From Phreatobacter sp. (GTDB lineage Bacteria; Pseudomonadota; Alphaproteobacteria; Rhizobiales; Phreatobacteraceae), in assembly GCF_016793595.1 (NCBI RefSeq), contig NZ_JAEULY010000024.1, positions 1 to 64,000 of the forward strand: a DNA stretch of 64,000 bases. The letters run 5' to 3'. The notes below the pieces were generated by a model. It ran no database searches and was not told where the DNA came from. It saw nothing but the letters and a program-made list of their open reading frames with translations. Positions 16,552-24,700 of the stretch are shown here, one piece after another. Each line of letters starts with the position of its first letter. Within the stretch, counting starts at the first letter, position 1. The translations under genes and the position numbers were made by a program.

Positions 16552-18336
16552 ATGTCACAGGACTTCAGCGCCGAGCAGAAGCGCTATCTCGAAGGATTTG
16601 TCGCAGGGGCTGCCGCCTCGCGCGCCGTCGGCGGGCTTGGCGGCTCCACACCTGCCGCCAGCGCGCCGGCCGGTCCGGACGCTCCGCACCTTCTCGCGCA
16701 GGATGCCCAGACCAGGGCCGGCAAGAAGCTGGTCGATCAGGAGAAGTGGAAGCGCGACGAGCACCCGTTCGACGCATTCCACCGGCTGACCACGGAAGCC
16801 GCGGCCGGCAAGCTGCCGGCCCCGCCGGACAATTTCCGCTGGCGCTATTTCGGGCTGTTCAACGTCGCCCCCGCGCAGGACAGCTTCATGCTGCGCATGC
16901 GCATTCCGAACGGCATCCTGAAAGCCCATCAGCTGGCAGGCTGCGCCGACCTCGCCGAACGCTTCGGCGGCGGCTACCTCCATGTCACCACGCGCGCAAA
17001 CCTTCAGATGCGCGAAATCCGCCCGGAAAATGCCAGGGCGCTGCTGGAGGGTCTCGCCGATCTCGGTCTCGTCGCCAAAGGCTCCGGCGCTGACAATATC
17101 CGTAACGTCACGGGATCGCCGCTGGCCGGGATCGACGCGCGGGAACTCATCGACACGCGGCCGCTCTGCCGCGAATGGCATTTCCACATCCTCAACGAGC
17201 GGGTGCTCTACGGCCTTCCCCGCAAGTTCAACGTCTCGTTCGACGGCGCCGGCGTCTCACCGGCGCTCGAAGAGACCAACGATATCGGCTTTCAGGCGGT
17301 GAATGTGCTGGACGGTTCGGGCGTCGAGCCCGGGATCTGGCTGCGCATCGTGCTCGGCGGCATATCCGGCCACCACGACCTCGCCCGCTCGACCGGGACC
17401 TTCTGCCGGCCGGCCCAAGCAACCGCCATCGCGGACGCCATCGTCCGCGTCTTCGTCGATCACGGCGACCGCTCCAACCGTAGCAAGGCGCGGCTGAAAT
17501 ATGTGCTCGATGCCTGGGGCTTCGAGAAGTTCATAGCTGCGGTGGAGGAGAAGCTCGGCGCCAAGCTCGCGCGGATCGACGAGGCCCGTGTCGCGCCCCG
17601 TCCCGCCACCGACCGCTATGCCCATGTCGGCGTCCACAAACAGAAGCAGGCCGGCCTCAACTGGGTCGGCGTGGTGATGAACGTCGGCAAGCTCACGCGC
17701 ACGCAGGCGGAAGGCCTCGCCGCCATTGCGCGCGAGCTCGGTGACGGCGACATCAGGCTCACCGTCTGGCAGAACCTCATCCTGTCCGGCATTCCCGACG
17801 CCAGGGTGGCCGCGGCGGAAGCGCGCATCGCCGCGCTCGGCCTCTCCACGACGGTGACGCCGATCCGCGCCGGTCTCGTCGCCTGCACCGGCAATGCCGG
17901 CTGCAAGTTCGCCGCGTCGAACACCAAAGGCCACGCGCTGGAGATCGCGGCCCATGTCGAGGCGCGCGTCGCCATCGATATCCCCGTGAACATCCACCTG
18001 ACCGGCTGCCACCATTCCTGCGCCCAGCACTATATCGGCGATATCGGCCTGATCGGCGCCCGGGTGCCCACCAACGAGGACGGCGACACCGTCGAGGGCT
18101 ACGACATCGCGGTTGGCGGCGGCTTCGCCGAGAACGCGCGGATCGGCCGCTATCTGTGGAAGGGCGTCAAGGCCGAGGACGCGCCGCGCCATGTCGAGGC
18201 GCTGCTGAAAACCTACCTCGCGCACCGCGCCGGACCTGACGAGAGCTTCCAGGCCTTCACCCTTCGTCATGAAGCGGAGGCGCTCGACGCTCTCGTGACC
18301 CCGGCGCTCGCCACCATGAAGGAGGCCGCGGAGTGA
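16552..18336 (+). CDS. nirA: NirA-family siroheme/[4Fe-4S] reductase (assimilatory nitrite or sulfite reductase)
   Basis: Six-electron reductase of 594 residues that converts nitrite to ammonia or sulfite to sulfide. Cluster/siroheme ligands are present as Cys445-x5-Cys451 (ACTGNAGCK) and Cys486-x3-Cys490 (TGCHHSCAQ). Two ferredoxin-like half-domains are seen (FMLRMRIPNGILKAHQLAG and HVGVHKQKQAGLNWVGV). The N-terminus (DFSAEQKRYLEGFVAGAAA) precedes a Pro/Ala linker and resembles the N-terminus of the reductase encoded next. Sequence alone does not settle nitrite versus sulfite; the sigma-54 promoter and lack of sulfate genes nearby favour nitrite. Its stop overlaps the next start codon (GTGA). 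Confidence 0.85.
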   Translation: MSQDFSAEQKRYLEGFVAGAAASRAVGGLGGSTPAASAPAGPDAPHLLAQDAQTRAGKKLVDQEKWKRDEHPFDAFHRLTTEAAAGKLPAPPDNFRWRYFGLFNVAPAQDSFMLRMRIPNGILKAHQLAGCADLAERFGGGYLHVTTRANLQMREIRPENARALLEGLADLGLVAKGSGADNIRNVTGSPLAGIDARELIDTRPLCREWHFHILNERVLYGLPRKFNVSFDGAGVSPALEETNDIGFQAVNVLDGSGVEPGIWLRIVLGGISGHHDLARSTGTFCRPAQATAIADAIVRVFVDHGDRSNRSKARLKYVLDAWGFEKFIAAVEEKLGAKLARIDEARVAPRPATDRYAHVGVHKQKQAGLNWVGVVMNVGKLTRTQAEGLAAIARELGDGDIRLTVWQNLILSGIPDARVAAAEARIAALGLSTTVTPIRAGLVACTGNAGCKFAASNTKGHALEIAAHVEARVAIDIPVNIHLTGCHHSCAQHYIGDIGLIGARVPTNEDGDTVEGYDIAVGGGFAENARIGRYLWKGVKAEDAPRHVEALLKTYLAHRAGPDESFQAFTLRHEAEALDALVTPALATMKEAAE

Positions 18337-19940
18337 CTGCCCATCCGACGACGCAGATTTACGCGCTGATCCCGGACACCGCGCCCTTCTCCGCCGAACA
18401 GCGCCAGTGGCTTTCGGGCTTCTTCTCGGCGGCTCTGGCTCCCGGCGGGGTTCCCGGGGCCGTCGCCATCGACCCGCCTCCGGATATCGGCGGCGCTTCC
18501 TCCGATCTCGCCAGCAATGACGACGCGCCGTGGCACGACCCGTCCATGGCGATCGGCGAACGCATGAAGCTCGCCGAAGGCAAGCCCGTGGCCCCACGCC
18601 TGATGGCAGCCATGGCGCAGCAGGATTGCGGCCAGTGCGGCTACAACTGTGCCGACTATGCCAATGCCCTGGCGCTGAAATCGGAGGAGCGACTGAACCT
18701 CTGCGTGCCCGGCGGCAAGGACACGATGCGGGTGCTCAAGAGCCTGGCCGCCGAGATCGGGGCCGCGCCCGCCGCTCCTGCGGTTACATCGGGCGCGGAG
18801 CCGGCAAAGCAAATCACCACGGCGGCGCCCGGCCGTTCCCGCGAGACGCCTGTCGAGGTGACCTTCATTTCACGCAAACGGCTGAACGCCGAAGGATCGG
18901 AAAAGGCCACGTTCCATGTCGAGTTCGACCTCGTCGAGGCCGGCCTCGACTATGTCGTTGGCGATGCCTTCGGGCTCTTTCCCACCAACGATCTCGGCCT
19001 CGTGGACCAGATCATCGCCATGCTCGGCGCTTCCCATGTCGCGGAAGTGCGGGGACGGCAGCTACGCGATGTCCTGACGGAGGATGTCTCGCTGTCCCCT
19101 GCCCCGGATTCGCTGTTCGAGCTCTTGTCCTTCCTCACCGGCGGCGCGCAGCGCGCCAAGGCCCGGGCGCTCGCCACCGGCGAGGACCCGGATGGCGATG
19201 CCGAAACCCTCGACGTGCTCGCCGTGCTCCAGAAATTCCCCGGCGTGCGGCCGCATCCCGAAGCCTTCGTCGAGGCGCTGGAGCCGCTCCAGCCGCGCCT
19301 CTATTCCATTTCCTCGTCGATCAAGGCCAATCCCGGCCGCGTCTCGCTCACCGTCGATGCGGTGCGCTACCAGATCAACAAGCGCCGCCGCCTCGGGGTC
19401 GCCTCGACCTTCCTCGGCGAGCGCGCGGCGCCTGGCGGCAAGGTCCGCGCCTATATCCAGCGCGCGCATGCCTTTGCTCTCCCGGCTGATCCGACCAAGC
19501 CGGTGATCATGGTCGGCCCCGGCACCGGCGTCGCGCCGTTCCGCGCCTTCCTTCAGGACCGCTGGGCCGACAGGGCCACCGGACCCAACTGGCTGTTCTA
19601 CGGCCACCAGCGGCAGGCGACGGATTTCTTCTATGCCGACGAACTGGACGCGATGAAGAAGGCCGGCATCCTCGGCCGCCTGTCGCTCGCCTGGTCGCGC
19701 GACGGCTCTGAAAAGATCTACGTGCAGGACCGCATGCGCGAGAATGGAGCCGAGCTCTGGCGCTGGCTCTCGGATGGCGCGCACTTCTACATCTGCGGCG
19801 ATGCCAAGCGCATGGCGAAGGACGTCGAAGCCGCCCTGGTCGACGTGATCTCCGGCCATGGCGGCAGGTCGGCCGATGAGGCCGTCGCCTACGTGCAGGA
19901 GATGAAGAAGGCCGGCCGCTACCAGGCCGACGTCTATTGA
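18333..19940 (+). CDS. Fe-S flavoprotein reductase (CysJ-like FAD/NADPH module with Rnf-type [4Fe-4S] domain)
   Basis: Predicted electron donor for the reductase encoded upstream, 535 residues. The C-terminal part (about 170-535) is a CysJ-like FAD/NADPH oxidoreductase: RLYSISSS for FAD, GPGTGVAPFRAFLQDR for NADPH, and a terminal aromatic residue. In place of the usual flavodoxin FMN domain there is a cysteine motif, Cys99-x2-Cys102-x3-Cys106-x17-Cys124 (DCGQCGYNC ... LCVPGGKD), like the [4Fe-4S] domain of RnfB. Electrons would then pass NADPH to FAD to Fe-S to siroheme. The N-terminus (FSAEQRQWLSGFFSAALA) mirrors that of the upstream protein. GTG start, preceded by AAGGAGG, overlaps the upstream stop. 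Databases usually call it sulfite reductase subunit alpha. Confidence 0.82.
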   Translation: MTAHPTTQIYALIPDTAPFSAEQRQWLSGFFSAALAPGGVPGAVAIDPPPDIGGASSDLASNDDAPWHDPSMAIGERMKLAEGKPVAPRLMAAMAQQDCGQCGYNCADYANALALKSEERLNLCVPGGKDTMRVLKSLAAEIGAAPAAPAVTSGAEPAKQITTAAPGRSRETPVEVTFISRKRLNAEGSEKATFHVEFDLVEAGLDYVVGDAFGLFPTNDLGLVDQIIAMLGASHVAEVRGRQLRDVLTEDVSLSPAPDSLFELLSFLTGGAQRAKARALATGEDPDGDAETLDVLAVLQKFPGVRPHPEAFVEALEPLQPRLYSISSSIKANPGRVSLTVDAVRYQINKRRRLGVASTFLGERAAPGGKVRAYIQRAHAFALPADPTKPVIMVGPGTGVAPFRAFLQDRWADRATGPNWLFYGHQRQATDFFYADELDAMKKAGILGRLSLAWSRDGSEKIYVQDRMRENGAELWRWLSDGAHFYICGDAKRMAKDVEAALVDVISGHGGRSADEAVAYVQEMKKAGRYQADVY

Positions 19941-19951
19941 AGGGCGGTGTC

Positions 19952-21412
19952 ATGACCGAGGCAGCCGTCCGCACTCCTGAGGCCCGGTATGCGCCGCGAA
20001 TGGCCCCGCTCGCCGTCCTGCCCGTCTTCCTCAAGCTTGCCGGGCGGCGAACGATCGTTGCCGGCGGCTCCGGGGCGGCGGTCTGGAAGGCGGAACTGCT
20101 CGCGGCGGCCGGAGCAAGGGTCGAGGTCTTCTCGGGTGCGCCCGGCGAGGCGATGATCGCTCTGGCCGATGCAAGCGAGGCAATCACCCTTCATGCGCGC
20201 GAATGGACGCAGGACGACCTTGCCGGCGCCTCCTTTGCGATCGGTGCGATGGAGGGCGATGCCGAGGCCACGCGCTTCCGCGACGCCGCCCGCGCGGCCG
20301 GCATGCCGGTCAACGTGATCGACAAGCCGGAATTCTGCGACGTGCAGTTCGGCGGTATCGTCAACCGTTCGCCCCTGGTCATCGGCATATCGACCGATGG
20401 CGCAGCCCCCGTTTTCGGACAGGCCATCCGCGCGCGCATCGAGGCGATCCTGCCGCAGGGCCTCGCGCGCTGGGCCGAGGCGGCGAAGGTCTGGCGCATG
20501 CGCGTCGCGGCCCTCGCCCTGCCTTTTCATGCGCGGCAGCGGTTCTGGGGCCTTTTCGCCAGGCAGGCGCTAGCCAATCCCGCCCAGAAGCCCGCCGAAG
20601 CTCTGGTGGACGCGCTGGAAACCGAAGCCATGGCGGCGGTCGGGGCGAAGTCCGGCTGCATCATGCTGGTGGGGGCCGGCCCCGGCGATCCCGAACTGCT
20701 GACCATGAAGGCGGTGCGCGCGCTGCAATCAGCCGATGTCATCGTCCATGACGATCTGGTGCCGCCAGCGGTTCTGGACGTGGCGCGGCGCGAGTCCCTG
20801 CGCATATCGGCTGGCAAGCGCGGGCGTGGGCCCTCCTGCCGTCAGGAGGACATCAACGCACTTGTCGTCCGCCTCGCGCGCGAGGGCCGCCGCGTCGTCC
20901 GCCTCAAGTCTGGCGATCCCATGATCTTCGGACGAGCCGGCGAGGAAATCGCCGCCGCCGAGGCCGCGGGCATCCCCGTCGAGGTCGTTCCCGGCATATC
21001 CGCCGCGCAAGGAGCAGCCGCCGCGCTTGGCCTGTCGCTCACCCATCGTGATCATGCCCGCAGGCTGCAATATGTTACTGCCCACGGCCGCGACGGCCGT
21101 CTGCCGCGCGACCTTTGCTGGACTGCCCTCGCCGACCCCGCCGCCTCGACGGTCGTCTATATGGCGGGCGGCACCTGGCTGGACATGGCGGCGCGCCTGC
21201 TCGGGGAAGGCCTCGATCCGCAAACTCCGGCCGTCGCCGTGGTCAATGCCACGCGGGCGGATCAGGCGGTGATCGCCTCGACAGTCGCCACCCTTGGGCA
21301 GGAACTCGCCTCCGCCCAGTGGAGCGGCCCGCTGCTGATTCTCTATGGCAGCGCCTTTGCCGCGTCGAAGGTCTCCCCGGAAAGCATCGAAGCCGCCTTC
21401 ACCGGGGTCTGA
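19952..21412 (+). CDS. cysG: Siroheme synthase (precorrin-2 dehydrogenase/ferrochelatase and uroporphyrinogen-III methyltransferase)
   Basis: Makes siroheme, the cofactor of the NirA-type reductase two genes upstream. It has 486 residues. The N-terminal half (to about 220) is the NAD-dependent dehydrogenase/ferrochelatase, with a slightly altered dinucleotide motif (VAGGSGAAVWKAELL). The C-terminal half is the methyltransferase: CIMLVGAGPGDPELLTMKAV, VRLKSGDPMIFGRAGEE and VPGISAAQGAAAALGL are all intact. It follows the flavoprotein by 11 bases. The ATG at 19952 is favoured by AAGGGCGG upstream; a TTG five codons earlier is in frame. Confidence 0.93.
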   Translation: MTEAAVRTPEARYAPRMAPLAVLPVFLKLAGRRTIVAGGSGAAVWKAELLAAAGARVEVFSGAPGEAMIALADASEAITLHAREWTQDDLAGASFAIGAMEGDAEATRFRDAARAAGMPVNVIDKPEFCDVQFGGIVNRSPLVIGISTDGAAPVFGQAIRARIEAILPQGLARWAEAAKVWRMRVAALALPFHARQRFWGLFARQALANPAQKPAEALVDALETEAMAAVGAKSGCIMLVGAGPGDPELLTMKAVRALQSADVIVHDDLVPPAVLDVARRESLRISAGKRGRGPSCRQEDINALVVRLAREGRRVVRLKSGDPMIFGRAGEEIAAAEAAGIPVEVVPGISAAQGAAAALGLSLTHRDHARRLQYVTAHGRDGRLPRDLCWTALADPAASTVVYMAGGTWLDMAARLLGEGLDPQTPAVAVVNATRADQAVIASTVATLGQELASAQWSGPLLILYGSAFAASKVSPESIEAAFTGV

Positions 21413-21434
21413 ACGGCCTCCGCCCTGCTTTTCC

Positions 21435-21463
21435 TTGACATCGCGGATGCGACCTGTCACATC
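21435..21463 (+). promoter_or_regulatory. Putative housekeeping promoter for rpmG
   Basis: A consensus -35 box, TTGACA (21435-21440), is followed after 17 bases by CACATC, a poor -10. It lies between cysG and rpmG. Alphaproteobacterial -10 elements are loose, so this is plausible but unproven. Confidence 0.4.
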
Positions 21464-21552
21464 CCGCCCGATCAGCTGGCGGCGACGCAGCGGGCATTCG
21501 CCTGCTATTCCCGAGGCCGGCGCCGAAATCAGACCTGCCGCGAGGACTTGCC

Positions 21553-21720
21553 ATGGCCAAGGCCGCAACCATCAAGATCAAACTCGTTTCGACCGCCGAT
21601 ACGGGCTATTTCTACACCGCGAAGAAGAACTCGCGGACCATGACCGACAAGCTGTCGATGAAGAAGTATGACCCCGTCGCGCGCAAGCACGTCGAGTTCA
21701 AGGAAGCCAAGATCAAGTGA
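21553..21720 (+). CDS. rpmG: 50S ribosomal protein L33
   Basis: A 55-residue ribosomal protein, MAKAATIKIKLVSTADTGYF at the start, then TAKKNSRTMTDKLSMKKYDP and a basic end. The zinc cysteines found in some L33 proteins are absent, so this is the zinc-independent form usual in alphaproteobacteria. It stands as a single gene with its own terminator-like hairpin downstream. In many relatives it lies near pleD, as here. Confidence 0.95.
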   Translation: MAKAATIKIKLVSTADTGYFYTAKKNSRTMTDKLSMKKYDPVARKHVEFKEAKIK

Positions 21721-21750
21721 TCGGCCGTTCCTGATCGTCGAGATATTCCC

Positions 21751-21773
21751 AATGGCCCCCACGCGGGGCCATT
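21751..21773 (+). terminator. Hairpin downstream of rpmG
   Basis: AATGGCCCC and GGGGCCATT pair perfectly (9 bp) around a 5-base loop, 30 bases after the rpmG stop. The T-rich tail is weak. Confidence 0.65.
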
Positions 21774-21816
21774 GTCGTATCGGACCCTTGGAGTTCAAAG
21801 CTCAGCGGCAAGGCTC

Positions 21817-22056
21817 ATGCGTCAGTCCTGGCCCCTCTGGCTGTTCGGCGGCATCGCGGCGATTGGCGCGACGATCATCGCGCTGACGTTCTACTACGGC
21901 TCGATCCGCATCTGCGGACGCATGTCGGGCTGCGCTTCCTACAGGTTCGATCATGCGCCGGGCATGTTCCTGTTGTCCCTCAGCCCGGCCCTGCTGCTGC
22001 TCGCTGCCGGCCTCTACGGCTTCTACTGGTTGAGGCGGGTGCAGCGACACCGCTAA
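21817..22056 (+). CDS. Small two-helix membrane protein
   Basis: A 79-residue protein of unknown family. Hydrophobic helices are at about residues 4-27 (WPLWLFGGIAAIGATIIALT) and 48-68 (MFLLSLSPALLLLAAGLYGF). The loop between them has two cysteines (RICGRMSGCASYRF), and the C-terminus is basic (WLRRVQRHR). AAGG precedes the ATG. It lies between rpmG and the convergent pleD gene. The loop would be periplasmic if both ends are cytoplasmic, so the cysteines could form a disulfide; this is inference. Confidence 0.55.
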   Translation: MRQSWPLWLFGGIAAIGATIIALTFYYGSIRICGRMSGCASYRFDHAPGMFLLSLSPALLLLAAGLYGFYWLRRVQRHR

Positions 22057-22426
22057 CGCGCCAGGAAAAGCCCGCGCACCGCAGGCTCTGATCCAAAGCG
22101 ACAGTCCCGCGCGCGAATCCGATGCACGGAATGATCCGATACATGTGGGAGGCATGGTGGCCGGCCGGGCCTGCGGCTATGCGGAGAGGCCATCCGCGCC
22201 GAACCCGACCGGCCGACCCTACGGGACCAGGAGATGCGGCGGACCTGGTGACGCGCAGGGCATGAAGATCAGGACGAACGCAGATCATCGGATGGGATGA
22301 TCACGTCCTGATCTGCCAAGAGCTTACCCGAGGCAGGGTCAGTGCTTCAATGAAGACGAGGCGATACAACCGGTAAACCGGCCCTTAACCTAAAGCGACA
22401 AGGTTTATTCTTATGGTGAACGCGGC
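22057..22426. other. 370-base gene-free stretch with structured element
   Basis: No convincing coding frame on either strand. The main content is the long hairpin at 22266-22314 described separately. The rest is unremarkable; a short ACCGG-TAA-ACCGG palindrome-like sequence lies near 22370. It separates the convergent small membrane protein gene and pleD. Confidence 0.6.
22266..22314. repeat. Long imperfect hairpin (11-bp plus 7-bp stems)
   Basis: Outer arms AGATCAGGACG (22266-22276) and CGTCCTGATCT (22304-22314) pair perfectly. Inside, GATCATC (22283-22289) pairs with GATGATC (22296-22302) around GGATGG. The two stems are separated by a 6-base bulge on the left and 1 base on the right. It could be a structured RNA, a terminator without T-run, or a copy of an interspersed palindrome. 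Confidence 0.6.
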
Positions 22427-23800
22427 TCACGCTGCGTCCAGAACCACCCTGTTGCGGCCGTCGCGCTTGGCCCGGTAGAGCGCCTGGTCGGCACGCTTGA
22501 CCAGCTCGTCCGCCTCAGTATCGCCGGCCTGCCGCTGGGCCATGCCGATGGACACGGTCACGTCGATCGCGCGCGCGCCCTTGTGGATGGCGAAGGGTTC
22601 GCCCGCCACGCGTGCGCGGATGCGCTCGGCGACGATGGAGGCAACGCCGGCATCGGTGTCCGGCATGACCACGACGAACTCCTCGCCGCCGAGACGGCAG
22701 GCAAGGTCGATCCCGCGCACGCTCTTGCGCAGGCGCTGGGCGAACTCGCGCAGCACCTCGTCGCCGGCATCGTGGCCCCAGGTGTCGTTGACCGCCTTGA
22801 AGTAGTCGATGTCGAGGATCAGCACGGAAAGCGGCTTGCCGCGCATCGAGGCCTGTTCGACCAGCGTGCCGAGGTGGCTCTCCATGTAGCGGCGATTGTG
22901 CAGGCCGGTGAGCCCGTCGGTAATCGCCATTTCCATCGACTGCTGGACGTTGTCGCGAAGGCGTTCGGTGTAGCGCTTCTTGCGCACCTGCGTGCGCACG
23001 CGCGCAGCCATCTCGTTGCGGTCGATCGGCCGCAGCAGGTAGTCGTTCACACCGATGTCGAGGCCGCGCAGCAGCCGCGCCTCGTCCTCGGGCTCGGCGA
23101 TCACCAGAATCGGCAGGCCGCGGGTGCGGTCGATCGACCTGATCTGCGAGCAGAGCCGCAGCGGGTCGAAATCGGTGAGCCCGAGCGACACCATGATCAT
23201 GTCGAAACTGCCCTCGGCCGCCTTGAACAGGGCCTCCTGGGCGCGCGGCTCGACCTCGACCTGATGCTGGGCGCTCAGCGCCTGCACGATGCGCTCGTGG
23301 GACGAGGCCCGGTCATCGACGATCAGGATCCGGCCGTTCAGTCCGGTCTCGGCGACGGCTTCGGCGAGCGGGTCGCGCATGCCGATCTCGCGCGACGTGA
23401 CCGCGCGCATGCGAAGCTCGTCCTGCATCATCTTCAGGCGCACGAGCGAGCGCACGCGCGTGATGAGGGCGAGATCGTTGACCGGCTTGGTCAGGAAGTC
23501 GTCGGCGCCCACTTCCAGGCCGCGGATGCGGTCCGAGGGTTGGTCGAGCGCGGTGACCATGATGACGGGGATGTGGTGCGTCGCCGGGTTGGCCTTCAGG
23601 CGACGGCAAACCTCAAACCCGTCCATCTCCGGCATCATCACGTCGAGCAGCACGATGTCGCACTGGGCGCGCTCGCAGATCGACAGCGCCTCGGGACCCG
23701 ACATGGCCGTGATCACGTCGAAATACTCGGCGGACAGCCGTGCCTCGAGCAATTTCACATTGGCGAGAATGTCGTCGACGACAAGAACACGTGCGGTCAT
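22427..23800 (-). CDS. pleD: PleD-type response regulator/diguanylate cyclase
   Basis: Makes cyclic di-GMP when phosphorylated, controlling the motile-to-sessile switch and polar development in alphaproteobacteria. It has 457 residues: receiver 1 (phospho-acceptor Asp53 in VLLDVMMPEMDG, Lys in FLTKP), a degenerate receiver 2 in which the acceptor position is not Asp (MIMVSLGLTDFD), and a GGDEF domain with the active GGEEF motif. The inhibitory-site RxxD is present five residues before it (RGID), so product feedback is expected. It follows divK by 16 bases on the same strand and is probably co-transcribed, the Caulobacter/Rhizobiales arrangement. Confidence 0.95.
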   Translation of the reverse strand: MTARVLVVDDILANVKLLEARLSAEYFDVITAMSGPEALSICERAQCDIVLLDVMMPEMDGFEVCRRLKANPATHHIPVIMVTALDQPSDRIRGLEVGADDFLTKPVNDLALITRVRSLVRLKMMQDELRMRAVTSREIGMRDPLAEAVAETGLNGRILIVDDRASSHERIVQALSAQHQVEVEPRAQEALFKAAEGSFDMIMVSLGLTDFDPLRLCSQIRSIDRTRGLPILVIAEPEDEARLLRGLDIGVNDYLLRPIDRNEMAARVRTQVRKKRYTERLRDNVQQSMEMAITDGLTGLHNRRYMESHLGTLVEQASMRGKPLSVLILDIDYFKAVNDTWGHDAGDEVLREFAQRLRKSVRGIDLACRLGGEEFVVVMPDTDAGVASIVAERIRARVAGEPFAIHKGARAIDVTVSIGMAQRQAGDTEADELVKRADQALYRAKRDGRNRVVLDAA

Positions 23801-23816
23801 CGGTGCTATCGCCTTC

Positions 23817-24188
23817 TCATGCCCCGCCGAGGAAATGACGGACGGTCTCGATGAACTTCGCCACCGAGATCGGTTTCGACAGATAGGCCTCGCAGCCCCC
23901 TGCCCTGATGCGTTCTTCGTCGCCCTTCATCGCAAAGGCCGTGACCGCGATGATCGGAATGTGCCGGATCGTGTCGTCCTCCTTGATCCAGCGCGTCACA
24001 TCCAGGCCGGAAATCTCCGGCAGCTGAATGTCCATCAGGATCAGGTCGGGCTTGTGATTGCGGGCGAGGTCCAGGGCCTCGGTGCCGTTGCGAGTCTGGA
24101 TCGTCCGGTAGCCGTTGGCCTCCAGAAGGTCGTGGAAGAGCTTCATATTGAGCTCGTTATCCTCGACGATCATGACAGTCTTCGACAT
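23817..24188 (-). CDS. divK: Single-domain response regulator DivK
   Basis: A stand-alone receiver of 123 residues that relays polarity signals from the kinases DivJ and PleC to the CtrA pathway. The acidic pocket (IVEDNELN), phospho-acceptor Asp53 (LILMDIQLPEISG), Thr/Ala switch region (IIAVTAFAMKGDEERI) and Lys (YLSKPIS) are intact. There is no output domain. It is the first gene of the divK-pleD operon and divergent from the DUF3572 gene, with a 94-base shared upstream region in which I see no clear CtrA box (TTAA-N7-TTAA). Confidence 0.96.
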   Translation of the reverse strand: MSKTVMIVEDNELNMKLFHDLLEANGYRTIQTRNGTEALDLARNHKPDLILMDIQLPEISGLDVTRWIKEDDTIRHIPIIAVTAFAMKGDEERIRAGGCEAYLSKPISVAKFIETVRHFLGGA

Positions 24189-24282
24189 CGGAACTCGCAG
24201 GGCCGGGGCCGCACCGGCATGGTTGCCGAGCGTTGACGGATGGCGGACAAGCTAGTTGGAATTCCTTACAAAAGGACAAACC

Positions 24283-24579
24283 ATGACGTTGCGTCCGGGT
24301 GAACGGGACCTTGCCGAGAGCCTCGCGGCGAACGCTCTGGCGTTTCTCGCCGCGGAACCCGAGCGGCTGGAGCGGTTTTTGTCCCTCGCGGGCATCGATC
24401 CCGGGGGAATCAGGGCCGCCGCCGCATCGCCCGGATTTCTCGTCGCGGTCATGGAACACCTGATGTCCGACGAGCCGCTCCTGCTCGCCTTTGCGGCGAA
24501 CGAGGGGATCCGGCCCGAGCGGGTGGTGAAGGCCGCCCATGCGCTCGGCATCGTGCCATGGGAGCGGGGCTTCGCCTGA
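24283..24579 (+). CDS. DUF3572 family protein
   Basis: A 98-residue protein of a family largely restricted to alphaproteobacteria and often next to divK; function unknown. The sequence is helical: ERDLAESLAANALAFLAAEP, LERFLSLAGIDPGGIRAAAA and LAFAANEGIRPERVVKAAHA. There is no membrane segment. AAAGGA is well placed before the ATG. It lies divergent from divK and upstream of dinB, about 120 bases away. A role linked to cell cycle or to DNA repair is suggested only by position. Confidence 0.82.
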   Translation: MTLRPGERDLAESLAANALAFLAAEPERLERFLSLAGIDPGGIRAAAASPGFLVAVMEHLMSDEPLLLAFAANEGIRPERVVKAAHALGIVPWERGFA

Positions 24580-24700
24580 CCCCCGGTTGGGGAAAGACCA
24601 CCGGCTGATGCCAGTTCCCGGCTGAGGTCGCCTTGAATCCGCTGATCGCCGGGATCACCCTTGGGGGCGCGGGACACTGATCGCACTCGGAACGTAAAAC

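Noticed and set aside
24189..24282. CtrA box between divK and the DUF3572 gene
   Set aside because: No TTAA-N7-TTAA pair is present in the shared upstream region.
24580..24700. LexA box before dinB
   Set aside because: A GAAC half-site is present but the second half at the alphaproteobacterial spacing is missing.
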